Assembly: GCA_024760905.1 (NCBI GenBank)
Contig: CM045746.1
Location: 7,431,466 to 7,495,465, forward strand
Origin: Plotosus lineatus
Lineage: Eukaryota; Chordata; Actinopteri; Siluriformes; Plotosidae
DNA: 64,000 nucleotides
Direction of reading: 5' to 3'
In this document: in pieces, positions 44,373 through 60,895 of the stretch
Layout: each line of letters starts with the position of its first letter
How positions within the stretch are numbered: position 1 is the first letter of the stretch
Program-made: the position numbers and the translations under genes
The notes under the pieces: generated by a model
What the model saw: only the letters and a program-made list of their open reading frames with translations
What the model was told of the DNA's origin: nothing
The model's database searches: none

Positions 44373-45650
44373 CTATGTGTGCATAATATAATGCAAGTTT
44401 CAGAGTCATCTGTTATCTGTAATGCTAGTTCCTTGGTTGACTTGTTTTCTAAGTTACTTGGTTTCTAAAAACTAGCTATTGATAATTTTTATGTGAGTAG
44501 GATCCCAATTACCACCATTCAGATATAAATTAAGTTAACTGAATGCTAATTTATTAGAATTTAGTTAACTACTTTAACCCTGATTAAATCATTAAATCAA
44601 ATGAATTTGTTGCTTTCCTGGTCTCTTTTTCTAAAACGGGGGCTATTCTAATTAATAATTTCAAGATACTATTTCAGGTGGACGTTTTAAACATTGACTA
44701 ATGGTGGTAGATTACTTTTAGCACTAGGCTTTCTTAGCCGTTGCGTCTCTTGAATGATGGTGTGCTACGATGCTATCTGTATTTTTACAGGTCTCTGCTG
44801 AACACATTAATTGTGGGAGCACATCTGCCTTGTACACCAGCCACTTAGTTTTTCCTTCATGCTAGTGCTAATGCTAATGAGATTTTTGTTTATTTATGAG
44901 CATGAAATGGTAGAGTAAATAATTACTCAGTGATAAATAGATAAATATGAATTGTAGAGGAAGTCTGTGTCCTGAAAATGAGTGTCCTGCTGTTAGCTTG
45001 TTTTCAACCCACTAATTGCCGAGTAGACTGGAATTATTTTATTTAAAAGAGTTAAGTAATAAAAAAAAAAAAATACACTGGCTCTATTCTCAAATCATCA
45101 CTGTACTCTCTATAATAGTGCCTTGAAGCTTCAGAAATCTTTTTGTTTCATGGCCTCATAAAGCGGGCACAGTTCCATCTGCTGACAAATACTACTGACC
45201 TTTACAGCTCAGGGTAAATTTCTCTTATATACCGCAGTTGTTGAGCTATATTAACAAGATTTCATGCAGCATGGCTTCCAAAAGCTCAGAGTGAATATTT
45301 TATTTTCACCTTGAGTGATTCCTCGGTTACTGAAGCTCCTCTGCAAACAGATTTCAATTAACTCACCGTGATTAAACGCAGTGAAACGGAGCCTTTACGC
45401 CCAGATATTTGCAGAACACTCTCTCATTAACCGGCATGGGAGTACACATGGGTTTTCCATTTGCACGTCCCTCCACACATAATGATTTGAAGCAAAACAT
45501 TTCAATTAGCAGCATTTTAAAAGGGAATTAAAGACACTGTTTTAAAAATAAATAAATGATGTGGCTTCATAGACAAATGTTGTCTTAAAATGAACAAAAT
45601 TCATCAGAAATGTTTAGCTCAAAAAAGAAAGGAAGTTTCTTCTTATTTTT
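44373..45650. other. Unassigned AT-rich stretch
   Basis: About 1.3 kb with no recognised element, RNA or exon; an A run at 45060-45073. Confidence 0.5.
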
Positions 45651-45930
45651 TATTCCTATCTCTGCCAATGACTGTGCAAAGGCCGGGTACACCTTGAAGA
45701 GCTCACCAGTCTGTTCCAAGGCAACACATCACCATTTACACTTACACCCAGGAAAGATCTGGAACAGCCAATAAGCCTCATGTGCATGTCTTTGAACTGA
45801 TGAAGGAAAGCCATGAAGGCACATGGAAAACATGCAAACTCCACACAGAAGCATCCTTACCAAGCCCAGGACTTAAACCCAGAACTTTGTGACTATGAAG
45901 CAGGTGGGCTAACCACTATGCCACCGTGAA
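45651..45930 (-). mobile_element. SINE-B
   Basis: Reverse copy: GGCCGGGTACACCTTGAAGA, CATGCAAACTCCACACAGAA, then the tRNA-like head complement CCAGGACTTAAACCCAGAAC ... GCTAACCACTATGCCACCGT. The forward head would read ACGGTGGCATAGTGGTTAGC. Confidence 0.9.
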
Positions 45931-46066
45931 AACAAGTATTTGGAATATCACTCTAATAAAGAGCCCAAATAAATGCAAATTGTTTCATATATTTTTGAAG
46001 AACCTTTAAAAAAGTGGAGCTAATCTGTACCTGGACAATTAGGATACAACCTTAATGGCTCCTAAT

Positions 46067-49000
46067 TCTTCTTCTTTTCCTTTCAGCTTGTCCCTTCAGG
46101 GGTCGCCACAGCGAATCATCTGCCTCCATCTCACCCTATCCTTTGCATCTTTTTCTTTTACACCAACTGCCTTCATGTTCTCCTTCACCACGTCCATGAA
46201 TCATCTCTTTGGTCTTCCTCTCGGCCTTCTGCCTGGTAGTTCCAACCTCAGCATGCTACTACTTATATACTCACTGTCCCTCCTCTGTACGCGTCCAAAC
46301 CATCTCAATCTAGCTTCTCTGACTTTGTCCCCAAAACGTTTTACATGTGCTGTCCCTCTGATGTGCTCATTCCTGATCCTATCCATCCTTGTTACTGCCA
46401 AAGAGAACCTCAACACTTTCATCTCTGCTACCTCCAGCTCTGTCTCCTGTCTTTTTCAAAGGGCTGCTGTTTATAAACCATATAACATTGCTGGTCTGAA
46501 CACTGTCTTGTACACTTTTCCTTTCATTCTTGCTGATACCTTCCGATCACACATCACACCGGACACTTTTCTCCAACCATTCCAACCTGCCTGCACACGC
46601 TTCTTCACCTCTTTTCCACACTCTCCATTGCTCTGGATTGTTGAGCCGAAGTACTTAAAAAATCCTCCACCTTCCTTATCTCTACTCCCTGTAACCTGAC
46701 CGTTCCTGTTCGGTCCTTGTTATTCATACACATGTATTCTGTCTTACTGTGGCTAACCTTAATTCCCCTCCTTTCCAGGGCATACCTCCACCTCTCTAGC
46801 TTTTCCTGCACTTGATCTCTGCTCTCACTGCAGATCACAATTTCATCTGCAAACATCATAGTCCATGGGGAATCTTGTCGAACCTCGTCTGTCAGCCTGT
46901 CCATCACCATAGCAAACAAGAAGAGGCTCAGAGCCGACCCTTGATGCAATCCTACCTCCACCTTGAACTCTTCTGTCACACCGACAGCACACCTCACCAC
47001 TGTCTTACATCTCTTATACATGTCCTGCACCACTCGAACATACTTCTCTGCCACTCCAGACTTCCTCATGCAATACCACAGTTCCTCTTTTGGCACCCTG
47101 TCATATGCTTTCTCCAGATCCACAAAGGCACAATACAGCTCCCTCTGGCCTTCTCTGTACCTTTCTATTAACATCCGCAAAGCCAACACTGCATCTGTGG
47201 TGCTCTTTCTTGGCATGAAACCAAACTGTTGTTCACAAATGCTGACCTCTGCCCTCAGTCTAGTTTCCACTATTCTTTCCCATAACTTCATGGCTCTTCA
47301 ACTATCAACTTTATCCCTCTGTAGTTGCCACAACTCTGCACGTCTCCCTTGTTCTTAAAAATGGACACCATCACACTTCTCCTCCATTCCTCTGGCATCC
47401 TCTCACTCTGTAAGACCTTGTTGAATGTTCTTGTCAGGAAATCTACTGCTACCTCTCCTAGACACTTCCATACCTGCACCGGGATATCATCAGGACCAAC
47501 TGCCTTTCCATTCTTCATCCTCTTCAATGCCATCCTCACTTCATCCTTACTAATATTTGCTACTTCCTGGTCCTCAACAGTCACCTCTTCTACTCTTTTT
47601 TCGCTCTCATTATCCTCATTCATCAGCTCTTCAAAGTACTCTTTCCATCTTCCCAGCACACTTCTGTCATCAGTCAATACATTTCCCTCTCTGTCCTTAA
47701 TCACTCTAACTTGCTGCACATCCTTTCCATCTCTATTTCTCTGCTGTGCCAACCTGTATAAATCATTTTCTCCCTCTTTACCTTCACCGTATGCTGTGTC
47801 TCCCTGTACTCCTGTTTACTCTCTTCAGTCCTCTCTATGTCCCACTTCTTAGCCAGCCTCTTCTTTTGTACACACTCCTGCACTTCCTCATTCCACCACC
47901 AAGTCTCCTTATTTCCTGTCCTTCCAGATGACACATGAAGTATTCTTCTACCTGTCTCCCTGATCACATTAGCTGTAGTTGTCCAGTCATCTGGAAGCAC
48001 TTCCTGACCACCCAAAGCCTCTTTCAACTCCTCCTTGAAGACAACACGACACTCTTCCTTTTTTCAGCTTCCACCACTTTGTCTTTTGCTCTGCCTTTGC
48101 CTTCTTCACCTTCCTCACCATCAGCATCATCCTGCACACCACCATCCTATACTGTTTGGCAACACCCCCACCCGCTACTAATTTGCAGTCACTGACTTCC
48201 TTCAAATTACATCGCCTACACAATATGTAGTCAACCTGTGTGTTCCTGCCTCCGCTTTTACAAGTCACCCTATGCTCCTGTCTCTTCTGGAAGAAAGTAT
48301 TCACCACAGCCATTTCCATTTTTCTATAGCCATTTCTTTTTGCAAAATCTACCAACATCTGTCCTTCTGCATTCCTGTCCTGGATACCAAACCGGCACAT
48401 CAGTCCCTCGTCCCGTCTGTTTCCTGTCATGTCCATTGAAGTCTGCCCCAATGATCACTTTCACCTCTGGGGGTACTTTGCATCACTTCATCTAATTCAC
48501 TCCAGAATCTCTCCTTCTCTTCTAGCTCACATCCTGCCTGCGGGGCATAAACACTAACAATATTGAACATCATGCCTTCAATTTCTATCTTGAGACTCAT
48601 CACTCCGTCACACTCTTTTCACTTCTAGAACATTCCTGACAAACTCCTCCTTCAAGATGACTCCTACTCCATTTCTCTTCCCAGCCACACCATGAAAAAA
48701 ACAGCTTAAACCCTACTCCTAGGCTTCTAGCCTTTCTACCTTTCCACCTGGTCTCCTGAACACACAATATGTCCACCTTCCTCCTCTGCATCATGTCAGC
48801 CAGCTCTCTACCTTTTCCTGCCATAGTTCCAAAATTCAAAGTCCTTACTTCCAGTCCTAGACTCATGCCTTTCCTCTTCTCTCTCTGCCTACAGACACGC
48901 CTCCCGCCTCTCCTTCTTCAATGTCTTCGACCAACAGTAGTCCAATTTTCACCAGCACCCTGTTGGCTAACAGCACTGATGGCGGTTGCTGTTAACCTGG

Positions 49001-49164
49001 GCCTCGACCGATTCAGTATGAAATTTTTTGTTGTGACTCGCATATTTTATTTGGCATTTGTTTTACGCCAGATACCCTTCCTGACGCAACCCTCTGCATT
49101 TATCCTGGCCTCGGACTGGCGTGAGAGAGAGACACTGGCTTGTGCTCTCCTGCACGGCTTCATT
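46067..49164 (-). mobile_element. RTE-type LINE, copy D, full length
   Basis: A 3.1-kb insertion with a perfect 19-bp target duplication, AACCTTAATGGCTCCTAAT, at 46048-46066 and 49165-49183. It has the whole family structure from leader to GAA-type tail. Coding pieces: endonuclease 48600-48866 and 47987-48451, linker and RT start 47288-47752, RT with GLHQGSALS and FADE 46605-47291, C-terminus 46201-46422. The RT motif C is FADE (46847-46858) rather than FADD, and there are several frameshifts and a stop near 46460. It lacks the 5-bp deletion shared by copies B and C. Confidence 0.95.
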
Positions 49165-49438
49165 AACCTTAATGGCTCCTAATAGCAAGTTTAAATTAGG
49201 AACTATCTCAGATACTATCTCAGATGCTTCCCAGCAATTCTCAGAAACTCAGTTTGGTGTGTCTTCAGAAATCAGAAAATGAAGTATAAAATTTGGAAAA
49301 AATGACTGGGGGTGGCAAAAATTTCATAATGTCCACTCGAAGACAAAAAGTTTGAGAACCCCTAGGTCATCAGGTCGTGATCCTTTGGAACCAGACCAGG
49401 AAAAATAAATCAAAATAAAAATTATGTGTATATATATA

Positions 49439-49442
<4 letters not shown>

Positions 49443-49486
<44 letters not shown>

Positions 49487-49498
49487 TGTACGTGTGTG
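49443..49498. repeat. (GT)n microsatellite
   Basis: GT run followed at once by a small RTE fragment. Confidence 0.96.
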
Positions 49499-49525
49499 TA
49501 TTATTATTATTTTTTTCTGGTGTAC

Positions 49526-49583
49526 ATCATGAGTACATCAGAGGGACAGCACATGTCAGACGTTTTGGAGACAAAGAGAGGTT
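49526..49583 (+). mobile_element. Splinter of RTE, about 55 bp
   Basis: GAGTACATCAGAGGGACAGC ... TTTTGGAGACAAAGAGAG matches only the EYIRGTAHVRCFGDK part of the RTE ORF (compare 985-1035). It lies between (GT)n and (AT)n runs and has no RTE 3' end. Confidence 0.85.
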
Positions 49584-49585
49584 CT

Positions 49586-49590
49586 ATATA

Positions 49591-49672
<82 letters not shown>
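49586..49672. repeat. (AT)n microsatellite
   Basis: Long, nearly pure AT run. Confidence 0.97.
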
Positions 49673-49674
<2 letters not shown>

Positions 49675-50272
49675 AATCTTTCAACATCCCAGTTTGAGCT
49701 CAAGATCAAATATAAATGGTTCATTTGAGTTTGGGCTTTTTGTATTTATTTTCAATCGCTCAACAGTGCCAACTCGGCAATATGCTATTATTTGAATTCT
49801 TTTGCTCAATTGCCTGTAACCTAAACTGCTGAGGCCCCATCCAGCCTTCATCCACTACCATTGTCCTGGCAACTTTACATCTTTCTGAAATCGACATCTC
49901 CTGAAACAGGTCGTTATGCCAGCATGGTGTCACAAAAGTCTTTCTTTTCAAGTATCATTTTGGGCCTCCCATATGGTGCTGGCATGAGAACTGCGAGTGT
50001 TCACTCATGTCAGGAGGGAGCGGTGTGTTTGCTCTTGTAAACTACCAATGTCTATCAGGAAATAACCTGCAATTCCATCAGGGACCCGTCAATCACACAG
50101 CACACCCAAAGGGAGGCAGAGAGAGTGACAGAGAAGAGACACTGAGAAAGAGAGTGAGAGATGATGGGAGGAAACTGGCAGATATTTGCTGGCATATTTT
50201 ATTCAAACTTATGAATCTTTTATATATTTATTTTCTGAAATAATAAATTTACTAAGAAATGTTTGAGGTTCA
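49673..50272. other. Unassigned stretch
   Basis: No gene or element recognised; a purine-rich patch (GAGAGAGTGACAGAGAAGAG) at about 50118-50160. Confidence 0.45.
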
Positions 50273-50605
50273 GGGCAGCACAATGGTGTCGTGGTTAGCC
50301 CATACTCCTCCCAGCAAGCAGGTCCGGGGTTTAAGTTCCGGGCTTGATAAGGATATTTTGGGAGTTTGCATGTTCTCCTCATGCTTGACTTTACTCAAGT
50401 GTCCTCCCAGAGTCCAAAATCATGCATATTAGGCTAATTTGCTGTTCCAGATTGTTACTAGGTGTATGTGTGACTGAAAATGATTGAGTGTTCAATGGAC
50501 TGAATGGACTGAGCCTTCAATGGACTGAAAAGCAATTCATGGATTATTATACCTTCGCCCAGAATCAGCTGTCATTGGCTCCATCCTTCATATGACCCTA
50601 ATAAG
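50273..50605 (+). mobile_element. SINE-B, forward copy
   Basis: The head GCACAATGGTGTCGTGGTTA with B-box-like GGGTTTAAGTTCC is followed by the body (GGGAGTTTGCATGTTCTCCT, AGGCTAATTTGCTGTTCCAG) and a 3' end CGCCCAGAATCAGCTGTCAT ... ACCCTAATAAGATTAAG of the LINE-2-like type. A small tandem duplication (TCAATGGACTGA) sits near 50490-50530. Confidence 0.85.
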
Positions 50606-53061
50606 ATTAAGTTACTTTGCCTGGTTTTCTTCTGTGATGTATTTATTCACCATTAGTGGAAGGAGTCTCCAGTTTCAAACCGTTAAAACGTGATTTCAAT
50701 GACGTTAATTATGTTCATCGAGAACTGCGCTGACTGTAACGGTCTCTTTGGGAAAAACAACTTGCGCATAAATTAGCTCAATTAGTGTTAGCCGAAATGA
50801 TAAGCCATTAATTCTGAGACTTATATATCTTACAGGTATGTGCTGTGGTATCTTAGAGAAGGCTCTTGCTACTCCATTAAAACTGAGCCATGAGCCACTT
50901 CCTCCAGACACATCATCGACCGACTCTCAATCATCTCTCACAGCAGCACCAGCAACCCAAAATTACTTCCTGTGAGACTCAGATTAGAAACTACACTGCA
51001 AATTCCATCAACCCAAATATCAGGAGAGGAGAGAGAGGGAAAGAGAAAGAGGGCGACAGATTCTTATACAGCAGATCTAACACTCTACCACTTCTTACAC
51101 TCACAGTCTCCCCAAGGATCTAAGAAACTTTGAGAACTAAGAAGGGTCTAAACCAAACAGATCAATTTGTCTTATGATGTGCAAGATGGCTGCATTTTTT
51201 AAGGGAACTAAAAGTGTCTTTCGGTGCACCACAGAGGTGTTTCTCCAGGTAAACCAGATGGGCGGGTCTTGGACCATATACAAAGTGTATCTTTAGGAGA
51301 ACCATCGAGTGTGTCTCTAGCTGAACCAGATGGGCGTGGCTTTAAGTGGAACAGATGGACATGTATTTAGATAGAACAGATGGGTTTGTCTTCAGGTGGA
51401 CCAGGTGGGTGTGTCTTTAGGAGAGAGAACTAGATGGGTGTGTTTTTAAAAGGAAACTGATGTGTGTAGGTCATGTGATCTAAAGTTTTACAAGTAAAAA
51501 ATTAAGCCGTACCCACTATGAGCTACTCTCTATTCCATTTATGAACCTAAGCCTCCTAAATAAGGTGGCCTTTTATTTGGAATTGGTGGAGCAGTAAAAC
51601 CTGGAGTTTTTAAATATTTATTTATGACACAACACAACGCTGCCATTTTTAAACTGACTCCCTCTGTCAACTTCCTCTGCAGGGGGGGGACTATTATAAT
51701 TAAAGCTAAGATCCTATTAAACATGCAGGAAATCCTGGGTTTATCTGAACCTGAAGCAAAGTCACAAACAGACACACATGGTATAGATGCAGCATCCGAC
51801 CTCACAGGCACATCACAGGCACAGTGTTGTGTGTGACCAGCCATGATCCATTAGCATATTTACAAAGCGCCTTAGCCTGCTAGTAATTAGTTCCAAGTGA
51901 GCAGCCAAGGCTGTCACAGTCAACTGGGCGGGACAGACAGCATTCCCAAAATACAAAGCCAGAGCATCGGCCTGCGAGCCAATTAACCTCCGTGTTAATT
52001 AGAAAAAAAGAAAAAGACTCTGGTTGAATTGGAAGATCTGGTTTTAATTGGAGGAGGGATCGGACAAGGTCAGACGGGGCCAAGGATTGTGTGTGTGTGT
52101 GCTGAAGATGTTGGCTAAAAGTCAAGAGACTTCTTAATGATAATGAGAGGTACTGAATTCATTTTCAAAGGTATTACAATGTTCTGTCCAATGAGAATGA
52201 AGGCTACAGCAGCACTGCAGTGTGTATACTGAAATTTGTTTTTGTAAAAAAAAAAAAAAAAAAAAAAAGGAAGAAAAAACCCTTTAAGATCTCTTTATGG
52301 TAGTGAACATATTTTGGTTTCTGCAGGTCCATCAAGTTTTTAATTTCCAATGTATTTTGGAGCTGTCACTCAAAAATGTCCACCTGAAGGACAACCAATA
52401 AGAGAGCTACATTTCTACTCCCTGTAACAACAACTCAACAGTTGGAGGAGTCGGAACGGTTATTAAGGATCAGAGGTCAAGCTTAGGATTCTACCATAAA
52501 GTTGTTCATTTCTATTCTGAAGGTTGAAGGTGGTAACTAGAACCCCAGGTCAGAAGTTTACAGCTGGAATCATGAACCTTGCAAGGAACTCTTGAGAATG
52601 ATATGGATGGTACTTATTATAATGGAAGGCAGTAATACAAGGCAGTGTGTGAAAATAGGAAATTGTGGCATTTTATGTAATGCTAACTTGAAAATAATTC
52701 GGCAGATTTGTCATAATGAGAGCGTTTTGTCATTCAGACGTCTTTGCTATGCCAGTCATCACCTGATTGGCCACTTGGTTTGTTTGTGGACATCTTCCAG
52801 TTAGCTGCAGTGGGGAAATGGAGAAAAGCCACATGCTTCCAGCTAATTGCTTCAGCCTTCAACACAGTGCTTGTGTAATACGCTAAGCTCTGTAAAAGAT
52901 CACAAATAGGTTTATGAGGCAGGATGTTCCTGCCAATAAAGCTCTGGGGTTTTTTAGTATAAAATCATGAAATATTTCCGGCTCGATTCCCAGAAAATGT
53001 TCAGGATGGCACAGAGAAGCATTTTGGCCATGTGCTCATAATAAATCCATCCTATATATAT
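50606..53061. other. Unassigned 2.4-kb stretch
   Basis: No element recognised. Between about 51230 and 51460 the motif AGATGGGYGTGTCTTTAGG recurs imperfectly five or six times with 40-50-bp spacing, a decayed minisatellite. There is poly(A) at 52248-52268. About 51880-52080 is mixed in composition; no exon can be supported. Confidence 0.5.
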
Positions 53062-53731
53062 AACTTACCAACTTACGTTCATCCGTTTTACATTTTTTTC
53101 GATTTTACGGTTTTTTGGGTTTTTTTTTTTTTTTTTTTTCCAAAAAAGTCAAATTTTGAGTTTTGACGTACCTACGTAGTGCAATGACATAATGACGCTG
53201 CGTCCATTGTGTACAAACAACAGACTGAGTGTCCCTCCTTCCCAGTTCAGTTATATATATCAGTTATATAGCGTGTTACCCTTGTGTTAAGACGTTTGTG
53301 TTTACACTGTTTTGCAGACTTTTGTAACCCGAAGCAAATCTGGTTGGTCAGAAGCATAAGCCTACTAGCATGGTCTCATACACCAAGATGAATTACCTAT
53401 CTGCTCGGATCGGTGCAATCAAGTGCACTACTTTCGGTATTGAGCGCCTCACATATTGTAAGCGTTGATTGGCTGTTTTAAAGTTCATGTAAAGTGACTT
53501 GGTACAAATAAGTGACTTATTTGAAATTAATGTTGATATTATTTGATATATTTGATATTATTTTACAATGTTATGTTTATAATTGATTTAGGGGAGTTTT
53601 ATGAGATACGGTAATGGTATTTATGGATGTATAGTACAGTATGAGCGTCATACGTCAATGTAACAACTTACGTTCTCTTTCAACTTGCGTTCGGCCATCC
53701 GGAACCAATTAAAAACGTAAGTCGAGGAGCG

Positions 53732-53735
<4 letters not shown>
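53062..53735. mobile_element. MITE-like element, one end decayed
   Basis: The right end reads TTCGGCCATCCGGAACCAAT ... CGTAAGTCGAGGAGCGTCTGT and the left part has the related CAACTTACGTTCATCCG. Such 'acttacg' ends with a TA flank are typical of pogo/Tigger-like non-autonomous elements. No coding capacity. The left terminus is uncertain. Confidence 0.6.
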
Positions 53736-53762
<27 letters not shown>

Positions 53763-53764
<2 letters not shown>

Positions 53765-54081
53765 TCGGCCACCAATTTACGAAATTATTCCGTTCCAGGG
53801 CCTTTTTCGCAACTCAGGGATTTTGTAAGTCGGGGTCGTATCTTACATGTTAAACGCCGAATTTGTTCCAAGGCTCCAGTCTTTGGACTGGATAAGCCAC
53901 ATAAACCCTTTAAAAATTATAAAAGTACAACAACTTTGTATGAAATATGGTTAAAAGTAAAAGAAAATTATTTATTTAACCATTTAAACATTTTATAAAC
54001 ATGTAAAACCATTTTACTAACATATATTTATTAATTAAACCATTATTAAACATTTTTATTAACACACACACACACACACAA

Positions 54082-54146
<65 letters not shown>

Positions 54147-54551
54147 GTGCACGCTGCGGGCCACACCCACAAGACGTAGAATTCAAAGCGCATTCCCTGA
54201 TTGACAAACTCAACTTTAATTTGATTCCTTGAGGGTTCGGAATTCCAGATGAGCTCAAATGCACCCACATTTATTAAACATTTACTGAATTAAAACAACT
54301 TAAAAAACTAAACTAAAGAGTGAAGCTTCCTTCTGTCTCTATCTGGGAGGCCAGCGGGGCGGGATGTTGAGAGACAGCCAATGAGAGAGCAACTCGCGTG
54401 TCGTGTGAAATTTTGATTGAAGCGTTTGAATTTTTAATTTCTTTTCGTAAGAGGGGGTTGCTTTGTATCTCGGGGACGGAAACTCAGGAAAATGGTTTTC
54501 ATGACCCGGGGATTCCGTACACGGGGGTCTTCTTAAGTTGGGGGCCGACTG
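53763..54551. mobile_element. MITE-3, TIR TCGGCC(A/C)CCAA
   Basis: Left TCGGCCACCAATTTACGA and right (complement) CAGTCGGCCCCCAACTTAAG pair as inverted ends, with TA after 54551. The layout is like MITE-2: similar inner words (AAATTATAAAAG; GGGGCGGGATGTTGA; GTTTGAA) suggest that MITE-2 and MITE-3 are distant relatives. It contains (CA)n and (TC)n at 54061-54143. RTE copy E begins directly at its right end. Confidence 0.8.
54084..54143. repeat. (TC)n microsatellite within MITE-3
   Basis: Nearly pure TC run preceded by (CA)n. Confidence 0.96.
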
Positions 54552-54553
54552 TA

Positions 54554-58456
<3,903 letters not shown>

Positions 58457-58757
58457 CTGTTCATTCATTTTCTGTAACCAGTTAATACTAATTAGGGTCG
58501 GGGGGAGGCTTGTGCCCATCCCAGATAACTCTGGACAAGGGGAGAGTACACCTTGGACAGCTGACCAGGCCATCGGAGGGCGGAAACACGCTGACTGCTT
58601 TGCAAACTACTCTTTATGAAAGTCAGCAAGGGTTCTTTTAAATGAACCTCTCACCATAGACAGTGAGAGACATGGCCGGCCTTTGATAACCCAGTTAGCT
58701 GCACTGGGGGGACAGTAACAACCTTGTGAAGAGTGGGACTCGAACCCCCAACCTCAT
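58457..58757 (-). mobile_element. SINE-A with LINE-2-like 3' end
   Basis: Tail complement TTCATTTTCTGTAACCAGTT ... AATTAGGGTC, then the core complement (GAAACACGCTGACTGCTTTG ... GATAACCCAGTTAGCTGCAC) and part of the head (GGGACTCGAACCCCCAACCT). The A-box half is missing. Confidence 0.9.
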
Positions 58758-58794
58758 CTCCATTCTGACTAATATTAAAATAATTGTAAAAGTA

Positions 58795-59065
58795 ACTAAA
58801 TTCATCACATTTGCCGAACTGCTTAACCCCATTAGGCTCCAGCCACCCTGCATCTCTATCTTACCAACACTGGGTAAAGGCAGGGTACACCCTAATCACT
58901 TTACTGGAACATCCCAAGGCAACACATATACACAACCTCAAGACTGTGCATCTCTTTGGACTGTGAGAACAAACCAGAGTACCTGGAGAAAACCACTCGA
59001 CTGGGACCGGAACCAAGGACCGTCTTGCTGTGAAGCGGTCATACTAATTACTACAACACTGTGTT
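58795..59065 (-). mobile_element. SINE-B, decayed
   Basis: ACTGCTTAACCCCATTAGGC at the tail side, GGTAAAGGCAGGGTACACCC, GGACTGTGAGAACAAACCAG, ACCAAGGACCGTCTTGCTGT at the head side. Confidence 0.8.
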
Positions 59066-59764
59066 GTCCAAAAATAAAATTACTTTTAAAATTCACAGGT
59101 TATTATTTTATATTTTACATCATTATTTCTAATAAAAGTAAAATTGTGTAGAATGTATTTTGGGGTGCCAATAACTTTAGCACATGTATTACCTCCAGAT
59201 ATACACGCTCCCAGGAGGTTGGTATAAAAAGCCCTATTTCCCTTCAAATAATCTTCAAAGTTTCCATTTTGTGATAAAGTCATCTCTGAGAAAGACGAGA
59301 ACCCTTTACAGCGTGGTTTTGATCCCACGTTTCCCGAAAAGAAATTTATACGTTTGAGGTTCTTCCTTTCATCAATATGTTAATGATGTCCTGCGAGTTC
59401 GCTGTTCTCTGAGGAGACAGTTGCCTTTTTTCTTCCTTAACGTCCATATCTTCCTTCCTCAGACATACAGCACATCAGCAATGCTAATGCTAATGCTAGC
59501 GAACACATGTTCTGAATCAGAATCAAATTACCAGATTAAGAAAAAAATAAGTGTATCCCTATTTCTGAAGATTAGATTATTGGACACAGACTGCTTGTAG
59601 TGCTATACCATTTACTTTGAACTGTTCTTATGCTCATCTGTTCATGCTCATTCTTATGCTCAAGTAACTTCTAAATAACTATAGTTTTATTTAATAATAA
59701 ACTGTGATTCTAAATCAATAAAGTTTTGCTGATTTGTGTTTAGTGAAGTAAGCTTACTTTAAAT
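59066..59764. other. Unassigned stretch
   Basis: No recognised feature; (GCTAAT)n-like words at 59481-59500. Confidence 0.45.
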
Positions 59765-60100
59765 TTCATTCATTCATTTTCTGAACCACTAAATTCTAAT
59801 TATGGGTGCGCGGAGGCTGGCGCCCATCTCAGCCAACTCCAGGTAAGGGCAAGGTACACTCTGAACAAGCCATCACAGGGCCAACACTCACACAACCATC
59901 TCAACTTAACTTTAACTCGACTGTTTTTGGACTGTGCGAGGAAACCATAGTACAGGTCATAGTACCAACCATGGGAGGAAACCCACACAAGCATGGAATG
60001 AGCATGCAAATGCCACACAGAAACACTTGAGCTGGGAATTGAACCCAGGACCTTCTTGCTGTGAGGTGGATGTGCTAACCGTTATGTCACCATGCTGACT
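59765..60100 (-). mobile_element. SINE-B with LINE-2-like 3' end, best copy
   Basis: Complete layout in reverse: tail (CATTCATTTTCTGAACCACT), shared middle (GGAGGCTGGCGCCCATCTCA), body (AACCATGGGAGGAAACCCAC, AGCATGCAAATGCCACACAG), and head complement TTGAACCCAGGACCTTCTTG ... GCTAACCGTTATGTCACCAT. The 3' third is the same as that of the SINE-A copies with the LINE-2-like end. Confidence 0.92.
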
Positions 60101-60177
60101 TTACTTTAAAGTTCAAAATGAAATGTAATTTTAAATAATTAACACTGGAAAAAGGTATATTTTTGTTGAAGGAAACC

Positions 60178-60345
60178 AAAGCCAAGAGTAGCTGCAAAGC
60201 CGTCAGCATGTTTATGATTTGCGATGGCCTGGCGAGCTGTGCAGGGTGTACGCTGCCCTCGCTCAGAGTAGGCTGGGATGGGAGCCAGCGCTTCCGCAAC
60301 CCTAATTAGGATTAAGCGGTTACAGAAAATGATGATGATGAAAGC
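60178..60345 (+). mobile_element. SINE-A 3' part
   Basis: Core end (GCAAAGCCGTCAGCATGTTT), CTGGCGAGCTGTGCAGGGTG, CCTAATTAGGATTAAGCGG and an (ATG)n tail like that of LINE-2 itself. Confidence 0.88.
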
Positions 60346-60895
60346 AAAGCTCAAGATACACTCCTAGAATATGCTCGCAAAATGGTAATCGAATACCTCA
60401 GGTAAAATTTAACAATGCTAGATGATGAACACAATGAAGAAACTTTTTAGGTTTTTTCATGAATAAAAAAACTTGTAAAAAAAAGGAAACAATCTTCACA
60501 GACATGCAGTTCAGCATCGTTTAAAGGAATGTACCTGATTGTCAGCAAAATGAATGCTCGCTATATTAGCTATGCACAGAAACAAGAAAATTCTGTGAAT
60601 GTGTACAGTTATTCATTTATTATTGCATTATCACAAAAACCTTTGGAAATCTATAACACAGTACTTAATGCAGAAATAAATATATTTTCAACACAAACAG
60701 TGAGCCAGTCATCGACAAGGTAAAAATTAAATATTATTTAACTTGGCCTCATTTATCCATTATGTTTAGCAATGTTTGTGTAAAAATGTGAAAATACTTA
60801 AGTGGTTTTCCCCAAGGGGAAAAAGGTGGCAAGATAGTTTAGCTAAACAAGCTAGTCATAAATAAGTGATAATATCGAAGTAAATCATGTTCATC
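60346..60895. other. Unassigned AT-rich stretch
   Basis: No gene or element recognised. Confidence 0.45.

Noticed and set aside
46055..46699. Plus-strand 214-codon ORF; similar plus-strand ORFs at 25649-26392, 33791-34417, 54398-55060 and others
   Set aside because: These are antisense shadows of the RTE ORF and recur in each minus-strand RTE copy at the same relative place, without domains.
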